Of a stretch of DNA of 39,261 bases, positions 16,606 to 26,704 are shown one piece after another; within the stretch, counting starts at the first letter, position 1, and each line of letters opens with the position of its first letter. Below the pieces are notes generated by a model. The model saw nothing but the letters and a program-made list of their open reading frames with translations, was not told the origin of the DNA and made no database searches. Origin of the DNA: Caryophanales bacterium (GTDB lineage: Bacteria; Bacillota_I; Bacilli_A; RF39; UBA660); contig JAEEKO010000073.1 in assembly GCA_016282415.1 (NCBI GenBank), positions 1-39,261 of the forward strand. Direction: 5' to 3'. Made by a program: the position numbers and the translations under genes.

Positions 16606-18942
16606 ATGAAGTTAGTTATTAATTTATTTGAAAAATTATTTGCAAATGAATATTTTGGTATTATTTTATTCTGTATTATTGCGGTTTTAGTTCTTTTGTT
16701 TATAATTACATTATTCTTTGGATTAACTGATACTAAAGAAAAAGATGAAATTAAAAAACAAAAACCAGAAGAGGATAAAGATTTATTCTTTAAGATTGAT
16801 GATAACATAAAATTAGATGTTCCAAAGATGGAAGCTGAATTAAAACCAGGTAAAGGTGCTGAACTTGCTCGTAGTGCTGGTGCTAGTATGGTTAAGAATA
16901 AAAGAGGTTTCACTTTAGTTGAATTATTAGTGGTAATAATAGTACTTGCTATTTTTGCGTTGCTAGCTATACCAAGAGTTATTAAAGTTGTAAATCGTGC
17001 ACGCGTTGGATCGTTTGTAGTCGAAGCCAATAGTGTTATTAAAACCGCTAAGAACGCTTACGGTGATAGTGTTTTGTCTGGTGATGAAGAGGGACCAGTA
17101 TATTGTTATACCGTAGATGAATTGATTCGAAGAGGATTATTAAATGCCGAGATTGGTGAAATTAGTGGTGTTATCGTTTTAGATATGACAGATGTTAGTG
17201 ATACGGAAGATGCTAAATTATTTGCATATATATCTAAAGATGGTTTTTATGCTAGAAAAGTTAATGGAAAATTACATACTACCATTAAGAATGATGATGT
17301 AGTTATATATGATGGTAATTCATTATTTAAAGATTGTACAGCAAGTTGTGACGCTACTGCTAATGGTACTTCAATTCGTTGCGGTGGTAGTGAAATAACA
17401 GTACGACCAAACGGATCAAGTTCACCGATTATTACTCCAGAAGAGCCGGATGAAATATGTGATCTTGAAACTACTGAATTTGAATTTGATTACACTGGAT
17501 CAATTCAATCCTTTAAAGCTCCATGTAAAGGTGCATATCAATTGGAAGTTTGGGGCGCTCAAGGTGGAAAATGTCGTAGTACTAACGGTGGTAAGGGCGG
17601 TTATGCCGTAGGTAGTGTGGTTTTAAATAAAGACCAAATGGTTTATATTGGTGTTGGTGGACAAGCTGTTCAATTTAACGGTGGTGGCCGTGGAACGGCG
17701 GGAACATCTAACCCTAATGGTGGTCGTGGTCAAAATGGTGTTAATGGTGGTGGCGCTACTCACATGGCTTTAGTTAGTGGTGAGTTAGCAACTATTGGAT
17801 ATACCGAATTTGTTGATAATAATAAAGGATTGATTGTTGCCGGTGGCGGCGGCGGTTCTGGTGGACAAGTTGGATGGGAAGATGATGGTTCTTCTGCACA
17901 AAACATTAGACCTGGTGGTTACGGCGGCGGTCTTAATGGAGGAAGTTCTTCTGGTGGATCTTGTAATGGTGTTGGTGGAACCCAAAGTGGTTCAAGCACT
18001 AATTCATGTCGTGGTGGTGCTGGATTTGGTGTCGGCGGTACTCAAGGTGCCGGTGGCGGCGGCGGCTTCTATGGTGGTGGCGGCGGCTACTTCGGTGCTG
18101 GCGGTGGCGGTTCAAGCTGGATTGGTGGAGTTATTAATGGCTCTACTACAGCAAACCAACAAACCGGAAATGGTAAAGCCAAAATAACTTATATTGGAGC
18201 TGCGGAAAGTATTAATAATACTTGTTTAGCAGTAAATGAATCAGTTACTTTTGAATATACTGGAACTATGCAGGAATTCACCGCAGTATGTCCTGGGCGT
18301 TACAAACTTGAGGGTTGGGGTGCTCAAGGTGGTAAAAATGGTGGTAAAGGTGGTTATGCTGCTGGTATAGCAACGCTAGCTGCTGATGCAAAAATATATA
18401 TTGGTGTTGGTGAAAGACCAACATACACTACTGGTGGTTATAACGGTGGTGGCGCTGGTGGTGGCGATGGTGCCGGTGGTGGCGGTGCTACTCATTTTGC
18501 TAGAACTAGATCAATCTTAAAAAATACAGCTATTGAAAATATTTATTTAATTGCTGCTGGTGGTGGCGGTGGAATGAATGCTTGGAACGGATACTCTTGT
18601 ACTGGTGGCTATGGTGGCGGTGTTGCCGGTGGAAGAGGCCAAGCGAACGACGGAAATGCAAATACTGTTCAAAATAATGGTGGTGAAGGTGCTACTCAAG
18701 TTACTGGTGCTAAATATGGTTTAGGTGGTAATGGTGACTTGTTGTATCACTCAACTAGACACTCTGGCGGTGGTGGCGGTGGCTACTACGGCGGATACGG
18801 AGGTCAACCGGTTGATAATTATCGTGCAGTTGCTGCCGGAGGCGGTGGATCAAGCTGGATTGGTGGAGTTACTGATCCTGAAACAACAGCTGATTCTCGT
18901 ACCGGACATGGCTTTGCAAAAATCACTTATTTAGGTACTTAA
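16606..18942 (+). CDS. Type IV pilin-like protein with N-terminal TM extension and two tandem Gly-rich (ALK/LTK-like) domains
   Basis: N-terminal TM and charged linker, then KNKRGFTLVELLVVIIVLAIFALLAIPRV at about residue 97; two YTG..FxxxCxGxYxLExWGAQGG...GGGGSSWIGG...AKITYxG units. Confidence 0.88.
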   Translation: MKLVINLFEKLFANEYFGIILFCIIAVLVLLFIITLFFGLTDTKEKDEIKKQKPEEDKDLFFKIDDNIKLDVPKMEAELKPGKGAELARSAGASMVKNKRGFTLVELLVVIIVLAIFALLAIPRVIKVVNRARVGSFVVEANSVIKTAKNAYGDSVLSGDEEGPVYCYTVDELIRRGLLNAEIGEISGVIVLDMTDVSDTEDAKLFAYISKDGFYARKVNGKLHTTIKNDDVVIYDGNSLFKDCTASCDATANGTSIRCGGSEITVRPNGSSSPIITPEEPDEICDLETTEFEFDYTGSIQSFKAPCKGAYQLEVWGAQGGKCRSTNGGKGGYAVGSVVLNKDQMVYIGVGGQAVQFNGGGRGTAGTSNPNGGRGQNGVNGGGATHMALVSGELATIGYTEFVDNNKGLIVAGGGGGSGGQVGWEDDGSSAQNIRPGGYGGGLNGGSSSGGSCNGVGGTQSGSSTNSCRGGAGFGVGGTQGAGGGGGFYGGGGGYFGAGGGGSSWIGGVINGSTTANQQTGNGKAKITYIGAAESINNTCLAVNESVTFEYTGTMQEFTAVCPGRYKLEGWGAQGGKNGGKGGYAAGIATLAADAKIYIGVGERPTYTTGGYNGGGAGGGDGAGGGGATHFARTRSILKNTAIENIYLIAAGGGGGMNAWNGYSCTGGYGGGVAGGRGQANDGNANTVQNNGGEGATQVTGAKYGLGGNGDLLYHSTRHSGGGGGGYYGGYGGQPVDNYRAVAAGGGGSSWIGGVTDPETTADSRTGHGFAKITYLGT

Positions 18943-18947
18943 TTGAT

Positions 18948-18975
18948 AAAAACTACTAGGAATAGTAGTTTTTTA
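18948..18975 (+). terminator. Intrinsic terminator
   Basis: AAAACTACTA-ggaa-TAGTAGTTTTTT. Confidence 0.85.
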
Positions 18976-19027
18976 ATTGCAAAAAATGAAATAATATTTT
19001 ATACTTAAAGAGTAGGATAGTGATAAT

Positions 19028-22000
19028 ATGATAAAGAAAAGAAATGGTTTTACTTTAGTTGAATTACTTGCAACAATAGTTATTTTAGGAATATTGGTAT
19101 TAATTGCAATACCAGCTTATAATGTTATTTCAAATAACGTTAAGAAAAGACAAAATGAAAATAAGATTAGTTATATTGAAACTCAGGCAGCTAAGTATGT
19201 TGCGGAAAGTGGTTTATATAGTGATATCGATGAAACATCAATTACTGTTCAAACGTTACTTCAAAATGGATACTTAGATGGTGATAATAAAATTGGTGAT
19301 AAAGTCGAAGATGTTTATGGAAAAGATATCACTTGTTATCAAATTAAGATTAGTTTTGAAAAAGGAAAACCAGTCCCAGAATTTATTGATAAAAATGTAT
19401 TAAATCAAGATGGAGTTTGTATCGTTAATGACTTATTCTCTGGAAATATATTAGAGCTTGATGCTTATAAGATTAATCAATTAAATGATAATAATAAAAT
19501 TGAAATCAGAAACCATCGTACCGTATGGGTTGATAATGATGTCGTATTAAAACTAAAAATTAATGATGCTGAATTAAACTCAAAACGTGACCAAGCAATT
19601 ATCAGTATTGATTGGAATGCTGTTAATAACAACAAAAGTTATTCACAATCAAATGACAATTGGTATACTACTGGTTGGTTAGATAATATTGCTAGTTATA
19701 ATGGAAGTACTGAATATAAAAACGTATATACCGTTTCAACTAGTAAGATAATGGCTGATACGAAGTTTAAAATTTCATTAGTAGTTAATTATTTAGATGA
19801 TCATGGTAAAAAAATTAATGAAACTTTAACAACTTATTTAATTGTAAGAATTGATAAAGAAAATCCAACGGTAACCGCAACTGCTGATACTAACTGGACA
19901 AAAGGAAATAAGAAAATCTTTATCACTGGTAACGATAAACAAGGTTCAGGAATTAATCATTTCTGTATCTTTACTAGTAACACTTCTAATCATACATGTA
20001 ATCAAGGCGATGCAAGTTATGTTCCATTAATAAATGCTAATAGTAATAAAGGAGAAGTTACTAAAGCTAAAGGAACATATTATGTATGGGCAGTAGATAA
20101 TGTTGGAAATTATTCAGTCGATGGGGCAAGAGTAGTTGTTGATAATATTGATACAACTAAACCAACATGTGTTTATGAAAACCAAAACACAACATGGAAA
20201 AAAGGAAGTCAAGTTATTACCGTAAAATGTAGTGATGATACTAATGGTTCAGGATGTATTACTAAACCATATAATGTAACTTTTGCGGATAATACATATA
20301 ATAGTGCTAACTTACCATCATCATATATCATTACTGATTATGCTGGAAATAAAACAACATGTTCTGGACCAGTAAATGTATATATCGATAATAATGCTCC
20401 ATCAATTAATACTTTAACTCATAAGGAAGGTGTTACTACTATCAAAGTAAGTGATACTGGAGAATTAAGTAAATATGAAATTATAAATAGTAGTAGTAGT
20501 GTTATTAAAACAGTTACTTTAAGTGGAAAATCTTCAGAAACAACTTATAACAGTGTTGCAGCTGGAACATATACGTTAAAGGTATATGATAAAGCAGGAA
20601 ATACAACTAGTAAGAATTTTACAATTCCATCATTCAAAGTAACATTTGCATTAAAGACTTCAGGAAGCGGAAGCTTCTCATCAACAAGTCAAAATGTTAA
20701 TTATGGAGCTAACGCAACTTCAACATTAACAATTAATGGTGGATATAGTTATGGTAGCGTTTCTGGAACGGGATGTACGGTTAGTGGAAGCACAGTTACT
20801 GCTTCTAATGTAACTGCTGCGGTAACATGTACGGTAACTTTAAATCCAATCAAATATACGGTTACATATCAAACAAATAATAACGCTTGTTCAAACGGAA
20901 GTAGTGGTAATCCAACTGAATACTATGTAACAACTGATACCTTTACTTTAAAGAATCCAACATGTACTGGATATACCTTTAACGGATGGACGGGAGCTAA
21001 TGGAACGACCGCATCAACTTCAGTAAGTGTTGCTAAAGGATCAACTGGAAATAAAACATTTAAAGCTAATTGGACAATTAATAATTATTATTTAGACTTA
21101 AATGGTGTTCTTGATGGAACGACATCAGGAAATATTGCAGGATTCGGAACTGCCGACGTTTATATTAATGGTACATTAAAGGCGGATGATGTTACTGATT
21201 ATTATGTTCAATGGCCATATGGAACAAGTTATGAAATTAAAGGTATCAAAACTGCTACTGGACATGTATATAGTGGAAATACATCATATAGTGGAAAGAT
21301 TGGTGCTGGTAATGTTGGTATTGGCTTACCATTTAGTACTAAAAAAGTAACTGTAACGTTTAAGTCAAACGGTCCTGGAACCGCCGACAAAACCCAAACC
21401 TTTACATATGGTGCTTCTGGAAATCAATTTAATTCAGCATTCTCATGGACTGGTTATACTCAACAAGGATGGTCAGAAAGTAATACTGGTTCTGCGGTAT
21501 ATAGTACAGCTAGTGGTGTATCTGATGGATGGATTGATGGTAAATCTCCTTCAGTAACTTTATATGCAATATGGAAAAAGAATTGCGATAATCAAACTAT
21601 TATTAATAATGCTAATGGAAATGATTATGAATTCCATGGATTATGGTCTTCTAATAAAGAAACTGATCTTGGAACAATGGATACAAGTAAGTATGGTAGT
21701 GTTACTATTAAATATAAATTAACTAAATTTGATAGTTATACGGGTACTGGTAATTCTTGTAATCCAGGCCGAAACTTATACTTAAAAGTAGGTAATCAAC
21801 AAGTTTCATTAGCTGGTACAATTAAATTGATTGATGATGGCGATTGTCCTAATCAAACATATAATTATACATTAGGTGTTGCTGGTTATTGTAATGCTAA
21901 TGGTAACAATTGTGATAGTGGATGTAATGTAACGCCACGTACAAGTAGTCCTAATTGTTATGCTGGTCATGGAAACGATTACAACTGGGGCCAAATAACT

Positions 22001-22120
22001 TATACATTTAATAATATAACTAGTAACGGTTCTCAAACGGTTAAATTAAGAGCTGAATCATCTTATTTCTTAGATGATATAGATGTTAAAGTTTATAATG
22101 TAACATTCAATTGTCGATAA
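19028..22120 (+). CDS. Giant pilin-like surface protein with Ig-like and InlB-type repeats
   Basis: RNGFTLVELLATIVILGILVLIAIPAYNVI N-terminus; TVTYQTNN...GYTFNGWTG...KTFKANW and GYTQQGWSES...LYAIW repeats; Cys-rich C-terminus. Confidence 0.88.
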   Translation: MIKKRNGFTLVELLATIVILGILVLIAIPAYNVISNNVKKRQNENKISYIETQAAKYVAESGLYSDIDETSITVQTLLQNGYLDGDNKIGDKVEDVYGKDITCYQIKISFEKGKPVPEFIDKNVLNQDGVCIVNDLFSGNILELDAYKINQLNDNNKIEIRNHRTVWVDNDVVLKLKINDAELNSKRDQAIISIDWNAVNNNKSYSQSNDNWYTTGWLDNIASYNGSTEYKNVYTVSTSKIMADTKFKISLVVNYLDDHGKKINETLTTYLIVRIDKENPTVTATADTNWTKGNKKIFITGNDKQGSGINHFCIFTSNTSNHTCNQGDASYVPLINANSNKGEVTKAKGTYYVWAVDNVGNYSVDGARVVVDNIDTTKPTCVYENQNTTWKKGSQVITVKCSDDTNGSGCITKPYNVTFADNTYNSANLPSSYIITDYAGNKTTCSGPVNVYIDNNAPSINTLTHKEGVTTIKVSDTGELSKYEIINSSSSVIKTVTLSGKSSETTYNSVAAGTYTLKVYDKAGNTTSKNFTIPSFKVTFALKTSGSGSFSSTSQNVNYGANATSTLTINGGYSYGSVSGTGCTVSGSTVTASNVTAAVTCTVTLNPIKYTVTYQTNNNACSNGSSGNPTEYYVTTDTFTLKNPTCTGYTFNGWTGANGTTASTSVSVAKGSTGNKTFKANWTINNYYLDLNGVLDGTTSGNIAGFGTADVYINGTLKADDVTDYYVQWPYGTSYEIKGIKTATGHVYSGNTSYSGKIGAGNVGIGLPFSTKKVTVTFKSNGPGTADKTQTFTYGASGNQFNSAFSWTGYTQQGWSESNTGSAVYSTASGVSDGWIDGKSPSVTLYAIWKKNCDNQTIINNANGNDYEFHGLWSSNKETDLGTMDTSKYGSVTIKYKLTKFDSYTGTGNSCNPGRNLYLKVGNQQVSLAGTIKLIDDGDCPNQTYNYTLGVAGYCNANGNNCDSGCNVTPRTSSPNCYAGHGNDYNWGQITYTFNNITSNGSQTVKLRAESSYFLDDIDVKVYNVTFNCR

Positions 22121-22123
22121 TCA

Positions 22124-22155
22124 AAAGTGTGTATTAAAAAATACACACTTTTTTA
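22124..22155 (+). terminator. Intrinsic terminator
   Basis: AAAAGTGTGTATT-aaaa-AATACACACTTTTTT. Confidence 0.88.
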
Positions 22156-22170
22156 ATACTTTTACTGACA

Positions 22171-22183
22171 AAAAGTGTCAAAT
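22171..22183 (+). repeat. 13-mer AAAAGTGTCAAAT, copy 2 (upstream of parE)
   Basis: Exact copy. Confidence 0.9.
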
Positions 22184-22185
22184 TT

Positions 22186-22215
22186 TTGCTTTTTTTCTAG
22201 GAGTTATGTTATAAT
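22186..22215 (+). promoter_or_regulatory. parE promoter candidate
   Basis: TTGCTT, 18 nt, TATAAT (22210-22215). Confidence 0.6.
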
Positions 22216-22231
22216 TTTAATGGTGAATAAA

Positions 22232-24136
22232 ATGGCAAAATATGATGAATCATCAATTAAGATATTGGAAGGACTTGAGGCAGTAAGAAAAAGACCTGGT
22301 ATGTATATCGGTTCTACCGATAAAAGAGGCCTTCATCATTTAATTTGGGAAATTGTCGATAATTCAATTGATGAAGTTATTAATGGTTATGGTAATTATA
22401 TTAAAATTAGTTTAAATAAAGACGGTAGTGTTACAGTTGCCGACTCTGGCCGTGGGGTTCCAATCGGAATGCATGAATCGGGTAAACCAACTCCAGAAGT
22501 TATTTATACGGTATTACATGCCGGTGGTAAATTCGAAGAAGGAAACTATAAAGTTTCTGGTGGTTTGCATGGTGTTGGTGGATCAGTAGTTAATGCTTTA
22601 AGTAAAAAAATGGATGTAACGATTTATCGTGAAGGCGTTATCAGTAATATTCGCTTCTGTGATGGTGGTAAAGTTGAAAGCCCTCTTAAAACGATTGGCA
22701 AAAGTAATAAGACTGGAACAACAGTAACATTCTTACCAGATCCAGAAATATTTAAAGTAACTAACTTTTCATACACAACTATTTGTGAAAGAATGCAAGA
22801 AAGTGCTTTTTTACTTTCTGGTTTAACTATTGATGTAATTGATGAAATTGATGGACGTTCTTCATCATTCCATTATGATAATGGTTTAGTTAACTTTGTT
22901 GAATATATTAATGAAGGTAAAAAAGCCTTGCATCAAGTATTATCATTTAGTGGTTTAAAACAAGGTATTGAAGTTGATATTGCAATGCAATACCAAGAAG
23001 GTTATAACGAAAATATTGTATCATTTGTTAACAACGTTAAAACTAGTGATGGTGGTAGCCATGAAGTTGGCTTTAAAACTGGTTTAACAAAAGCTTTCAA
23101 TGATTATGCTAAAAATAATAATTTATTAAAAGCTAAAGATGGTACTTTCGATGGTAGTGATGTTCGTGAAGGTTTAACCGCAATTATTAATTTACGTATT
23201 CCGGAAAATTTACTTCAATTTGAAGGACAAACTAAAGGTAAATTAGGAACTCCGGAAGCAAGAAGTATTACTGAAAGTATTGTTTATGAAAATATTAAAT
23301 TCTTTTTAGAAGAAAATAAAGAAATTGCTTTATCGGTAGTTGGTAAAGCTTCTAAATCAAAACTTGCACGTGAAGCAGCAAGAAAGGCAAGAGAAGCAGC
23401 AAGACAAGGAAAAGGTAAAGATAAAAAAGAGCATATTTTATCTGGTAAACTTGCTAAAGCTACTGGAAAAGATACAAATAAAATGGAATTATTCTTAGTT
23501 GAGGGTGATTCTGCCGGTGGTTCAGCTAAGACTGGACGTAACCGCGAAACCCAAGCCATTTTACCATTACGTGGTAAAGTATTAAATTGTGAAAAAGCCT
23601 CTGCTAATGATATTAATGCTAATGAAGAATTAAATACTTTAACTTATGCGATTGGCGCTGGTATTGGAGCAGAATTTAATCCTGAAGATAGTAATTATGG
23701 TAAAGTAATCATTATGACCGATGCCGATGATGATGGTGCTCATATTCAAATCTTGTTATTAACATTCTTCTATCGCTTTATGCGACCATTAATTGAAGCC
23801 GGAATGCTTTATATTGCTAATCCCCCTTTATATGCTTTAGATTTTGGTAAATATAAAGAATATGTTGCTACAGATGAAGATTTAGAAAAACGTAAAAAAG
23901 AAATTAAAGGAACATATAAAGTACAACGTTTCAAAGGTTTAGGTGAAATGGATGCTGAAGAATTATATGAAACAACTATGAATCCTGAAACCCGTAGTTT
24001 AATTAAAGTAAGTATCACTGATGCTGCTTTAGCTGAAAAACGTGTATCGGTTTTAATGGGTGATAAAGTTGAACCACGTAAAGAGTGGATTGAAGAAAAC
24101 GTTGACTTTAATACAGTAGATAATTTTAGGAGGTAA
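22232..24136 (+). CDS. parE: DNA topoisomerase IV subunit B
   Basis: LEAVRKRPGMYIGSTDKRGLHHLIWEIVDNSIDE, GLHGVGGSVVNALS, EGDSAGGSAKTGRNRETQAILPLRGKVLN; paired with ParC. Confidence 0.95.
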   Translation: MAKYDESSIKILEGLEAVRKRPGMYIGSTDKRGLHHLIWEIVDNSIDEVINGYGNYIKISLNKDGSVTVADSGRGVPIGMHESGKPTPEVIYTVLHAGGKFEEGNYKVSGGLHGVGGSVVNALSKKMDVTIYREGVISNIRFCDGGKVESPLKTIGKSNKTGTTVTFLPDPEIFKVTNFSYTTICERMQESAFLLSGLTIDVIDEIDGRSSSFHYDNGLVNFVEYINEGKKALHQVLSFSGLKQGIEVDIAMQYQEGYNENIVSFVNNVKTSDGGSHEVGFKTGLTKAFNDYAKNNNLLKAKDGTFDGSDVREGLTAIINLRIPENLLQFEGQTKGKLGTPEARSITESIVYENIKFFLEENKEIALSVVGKASKSKLAREAARKAREAARQGKGKDKKEHILSGKLAKATGKDTNKMELFLVEGDSAGGSAKTGRNRETQAILPLRGKVLNCEKASANDINANEELNTLTYAIGAGIGAEFNPEDSNYGKVIIMTDADDDGAHIQILLLTFFYRFMRPLIEAGMLYIANPPLYALDFGKYKEYVATDEDLEKRKKEIKGTYKVQRFKGLGEMDAEELYETTMNPETRSLIKVSITDAALAEKRVSVLMGDKVEPRKEWIEENVDFNTVDNFRR

Positions 24137-24141
24137 TTATA

Positions 24142-26658
24142 ATGGCAAAAAAAGAAACTAAGACAATTATTGAAAAAATATATGATTACACTCTTGAAGA
24201 TATCATGGGCGATCGTTTTGGTAGATACTCAAAAAGTATTATTCAAGATCGTGCCTTACCTGATGTTCGTGATGGTTTAAAACCAGTTCAAAGAAGAATT
24301 TTATATACTATGTGGGAAAATAAAAATACCTTTGATAAACCTTACCGTAAATGTGCTAAAGCGGTAGGAGATGTTATGGGTAAATATCATCCACATGGTG
24401 ATTCATCAATTTATGGGGCTATGATTTATATGTCTCAAAATTGGAAAATGCGTGAATTATTTATTGATATTCATGGTAATAATGGATCAATTGATGGTGA
24501 TGGACCAGCAGCTTATCGTTATACTGAAACAAGATTAACAAAGTTAGCTAATGTTATGTTAAAAGATATCGATCATGATGCTGTTGAAATGACTTTGAAC
24601 TATTCGGATGAAGATTTAGAACCAACTGTATTACCAGCTAATTTTCCCAACCTTTTAGTTAATGGTTCAACCGGAATTAGTGCTGGTTATGCAACCAATA
24701 TTCCACCACATAATTTAGAGGAAGTTATTGATGCAACAATTCATCGTATTGATAATCCTAATTGTCGTTTAGATACCATTTTAAATATTATTAAAGGACC
24801 AGATTTTCCTACTGGTGGTGTTGTTTTAGGACGCGCTGGTTTGATTCAAGCATATGAAACTGGTCGTGGCAAAATTACCGTTCGTGCTAAAACGGAAATT
24901 GTTAAAGAAAAAGGAAAAAATCAAATTATTATTCATGAAATTCCTTATGATGTCTTAAAAGAAGGATTACGTAAGAAAATTGAAGATATTAAGATTGATA
25001 AAAAAGTTGAAGGTATCCAAGATGTTCGTGATGAATCTGATAAAGCGCATTTAGCAAAGATTGTAATTGATTTAAAGAAAGAAGCAAATAGTGAGTTAAT
25101 ATTAAACTATTTATTAAAAAATACCGATTTACAAGTTAATTATAACTTTAACGTTGTTGCAATTTGTGATCGTCGCCCTAAACAATTAGGATTACTTGCA
25201 ATTTTAGATGCATTTATTGAACATCAAAAGAATGTTACATTACGTAAAACTAAATATCATTTAGATCATGCGTTAGAACGTTTAGAGATTGTTAATGGTT
25301 TATTAAAAGCAGTTGATATCTTAGATGAAATTATTAAAACTATTCGTAAGAGTTTAAATCGTAGTGATTCAATTAAAAACTTAATTGATAAATTTGAATT
25401 TACGGAACGTCAAGCAACTGCTATTGTTGATATGAAATTGTATCGCTTAAGTAATACGGATGTTGAACAATTAAAAGCTGAATTTGATAATTTAAATCGT
25501 ACAATTGAATTATTAAAGACTATTTTAAATGATGAAAATATCTTAAAGAAACAAATGAAAGCGGAATTAAGTGAAGTTAAAAAAGAATATAAATCACCAA
25601 GAAGAACAGAAATTAGTGATTTAAATGAAGATATTAAGCTTGATATGACTGAAATGATACCAAAAGAAAATGTTATGGTTTTTGTATCTAATGAAGGTTA
25701 TGTAAAACGTGTTTCAATAAAATCTTGTCAAGCTAATGAAGGTGAAGAAACTACACTTAAACCTGGTGATTTTATTATTGGTAAATATAACTGTAACACG
25801 CTTGATAAGTTATTATTATTTACTAATATGGGTAATTATTTATTTGTTCCAGTTCATGAAATATTTGAAGCTAAATATAAAGATTTAGGAAAACACATAA
25901 GTAATTTAATTTCATTGAGTCCAGATGAAAAAATTATTGGATCAATGATGTATCGTGATTCTAAAGAAAACTTAATTTTTGTTACGAAGTTAGGTATGAT
26001 TAAACGTGTTACTTTAAATGAATTTATGGTAAGTCGTTATTCTAAACCAATAACTTGTATGAAGTTAAAAGCTGATGATGAATTATTAAGTGTAACGGAA
26101 GATTTAGGTAATGTTTTATTAGTTAGTCATAATGGTTATTACTTACACTATAGCAGTAATGAAGTACCTATTGTTGGTAAAGTAGCTAGTGGGGTTAAAG
26201 GTATTAGTTTAAAAGATGATTATGTTGTAGCTGGTTTAACTTATAATGATAGTGATGAATACTTAAATATTGTTACGGATAAGAAAACAGCAAAACGTAT
26301 TAAACTTAGTGATTTAGATTTAATGAATCGTGCTAAACGTGGTGGTACATTAATCAAAAAAGTTAAATCTAATCCATATAATGTTTTAAATGCCTTTGTT
26401 ACTAAAACTCATGATATTTTATGTATTAAGTGTGTTAGTGAAATTGATGAAATTAAGAATAGTGATATTCCAATTATGGATTTAACTTCAACGGGATCAA
26501 CTATTTCTAAATATGATGTTGATTTAGCATTTATTAAAGCTAATGAGTATGTTTTTAAAAGCGATGATAAAAACGTTGTTGTTGAAGAAGAAGTAAAAGA
26601 AGAAGATGCCGTTGTTAATTTAACAATCGATGATTTCATTGATGATTTTAAATTATAG
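24142..26658 (+). CDS. parC: DNA topoisomerase IV subunit A
   Basis: QDRALPDVRDGLKPVQRRILYTM, GKYHPHGDSSIYGAMIYMSQNW, AAYRYTETRL. Confidence 0.95.
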   Translation: MAKKETKTIIEKIYDYTLEDIMGDRFGRYSKSIIQDRALPDVRDGLKPVQRRILYTMWENKNTFDKPYRKCAKAVGDVMGKYHPHGDSSIYGAMIYMSQNWKMRELFIDIHGNNGSIDGDGPAAYRYTETRLTKLANVMLKDIDHDAVEMTLNYSDEDLEPTVLPANFPNLLVNGSTGISAGYATNIPPHNLEEVIDATIHRIDNPNCRLDTILNIIKGPDFPTGGVVLGRAGLIQAYETGRGKITVRAKTEIVKEKGKNQIIIHEIPYDVLKEGLRKKIEDIKIDKKVEGIQDVRDESDKAHLAKIVIDLKKEANSELILNYLLKNTDLQVNYNFNVVAICDRRPKQLGLLAILDAFIEHQKNVTLRKTKYHLDHALERLEIVNGLLKAVDILDEIIKTIRKSLNRSDSIKNLIDKFEFTERQATAIVDMKLYRLSNTDVEQLKAEFDNLNRTIELLKTILNDENILKKQMKAELSEVKKEYKSPRRTEISDLNEDIKLDMTEMIPKENVMVFVSNEGYVKRVSIKSCQANEGEETTLKPGDFIIGKYNCNTLDKLLLFTNMGNYLFVPVHEIFEAKYKDLGKHISNLISLSPDEKIIGSMMYRDSKENLIFVTKLGMIKRVTLNEFMVSRYSKPITCMKLKADDELLSVTEDLGNVLLVSHNGYYLHYSSNEVPIVGKVASGVKGISLKDDYVVAGLTYNDSDEYLNIVTDKKTAKRIKLSDLDLMNRAKRGGTLIKKVKSNPYNVLNAFVTKTHDILCIKCVSEIDEIKNSDIPIMDLTSTGSTISKYDVDLAFIKANEYVFKSDDKNVVVEEEVKEEDAVVNLTIDDFIDDFKL

Positions 26659-26667
26659 GTAATTATT

Positions 26668-26703
26668 AAATCACTTACTAATATAATATAGTAGGTGATT
26701 TTT
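26668..26703 (+). promoter_or_regulatory. Terminator-like hairpin containing the ylbD-like Shine-Dalgarno
   Basis: AAATCACTTACTA (26668-26680) pairs with TAGTAGGTGATTT (26689-26701, one G-U); SD AGGTGAT 26693-26699; T-run. Confidence 0.75.
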
Positions 26704-26704
26704 T

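Noticed and set aside
16602-17030. Minus-strand ORF 16602-17030
   Set aside because: Antisense to the pilin N-terminal region; no SD or domain signal.
17785-18187. ORFs 17785-17985 (-), 17834-18187 (+) and 18725-18934 (+) inside the Gly-rich pilin gene
   Set aside because: Alternate-frame readings of GGT/GGC repeats; low-complexity Val/Ala/Leu or Thr/Arg products, no SD, fully inside a better supported CDS.
23284-26639. Minus-strand ORFs 23284-23559, 23809-24018 and 26409-26639
   Set aside because: Antisense to well supported parE and parC.
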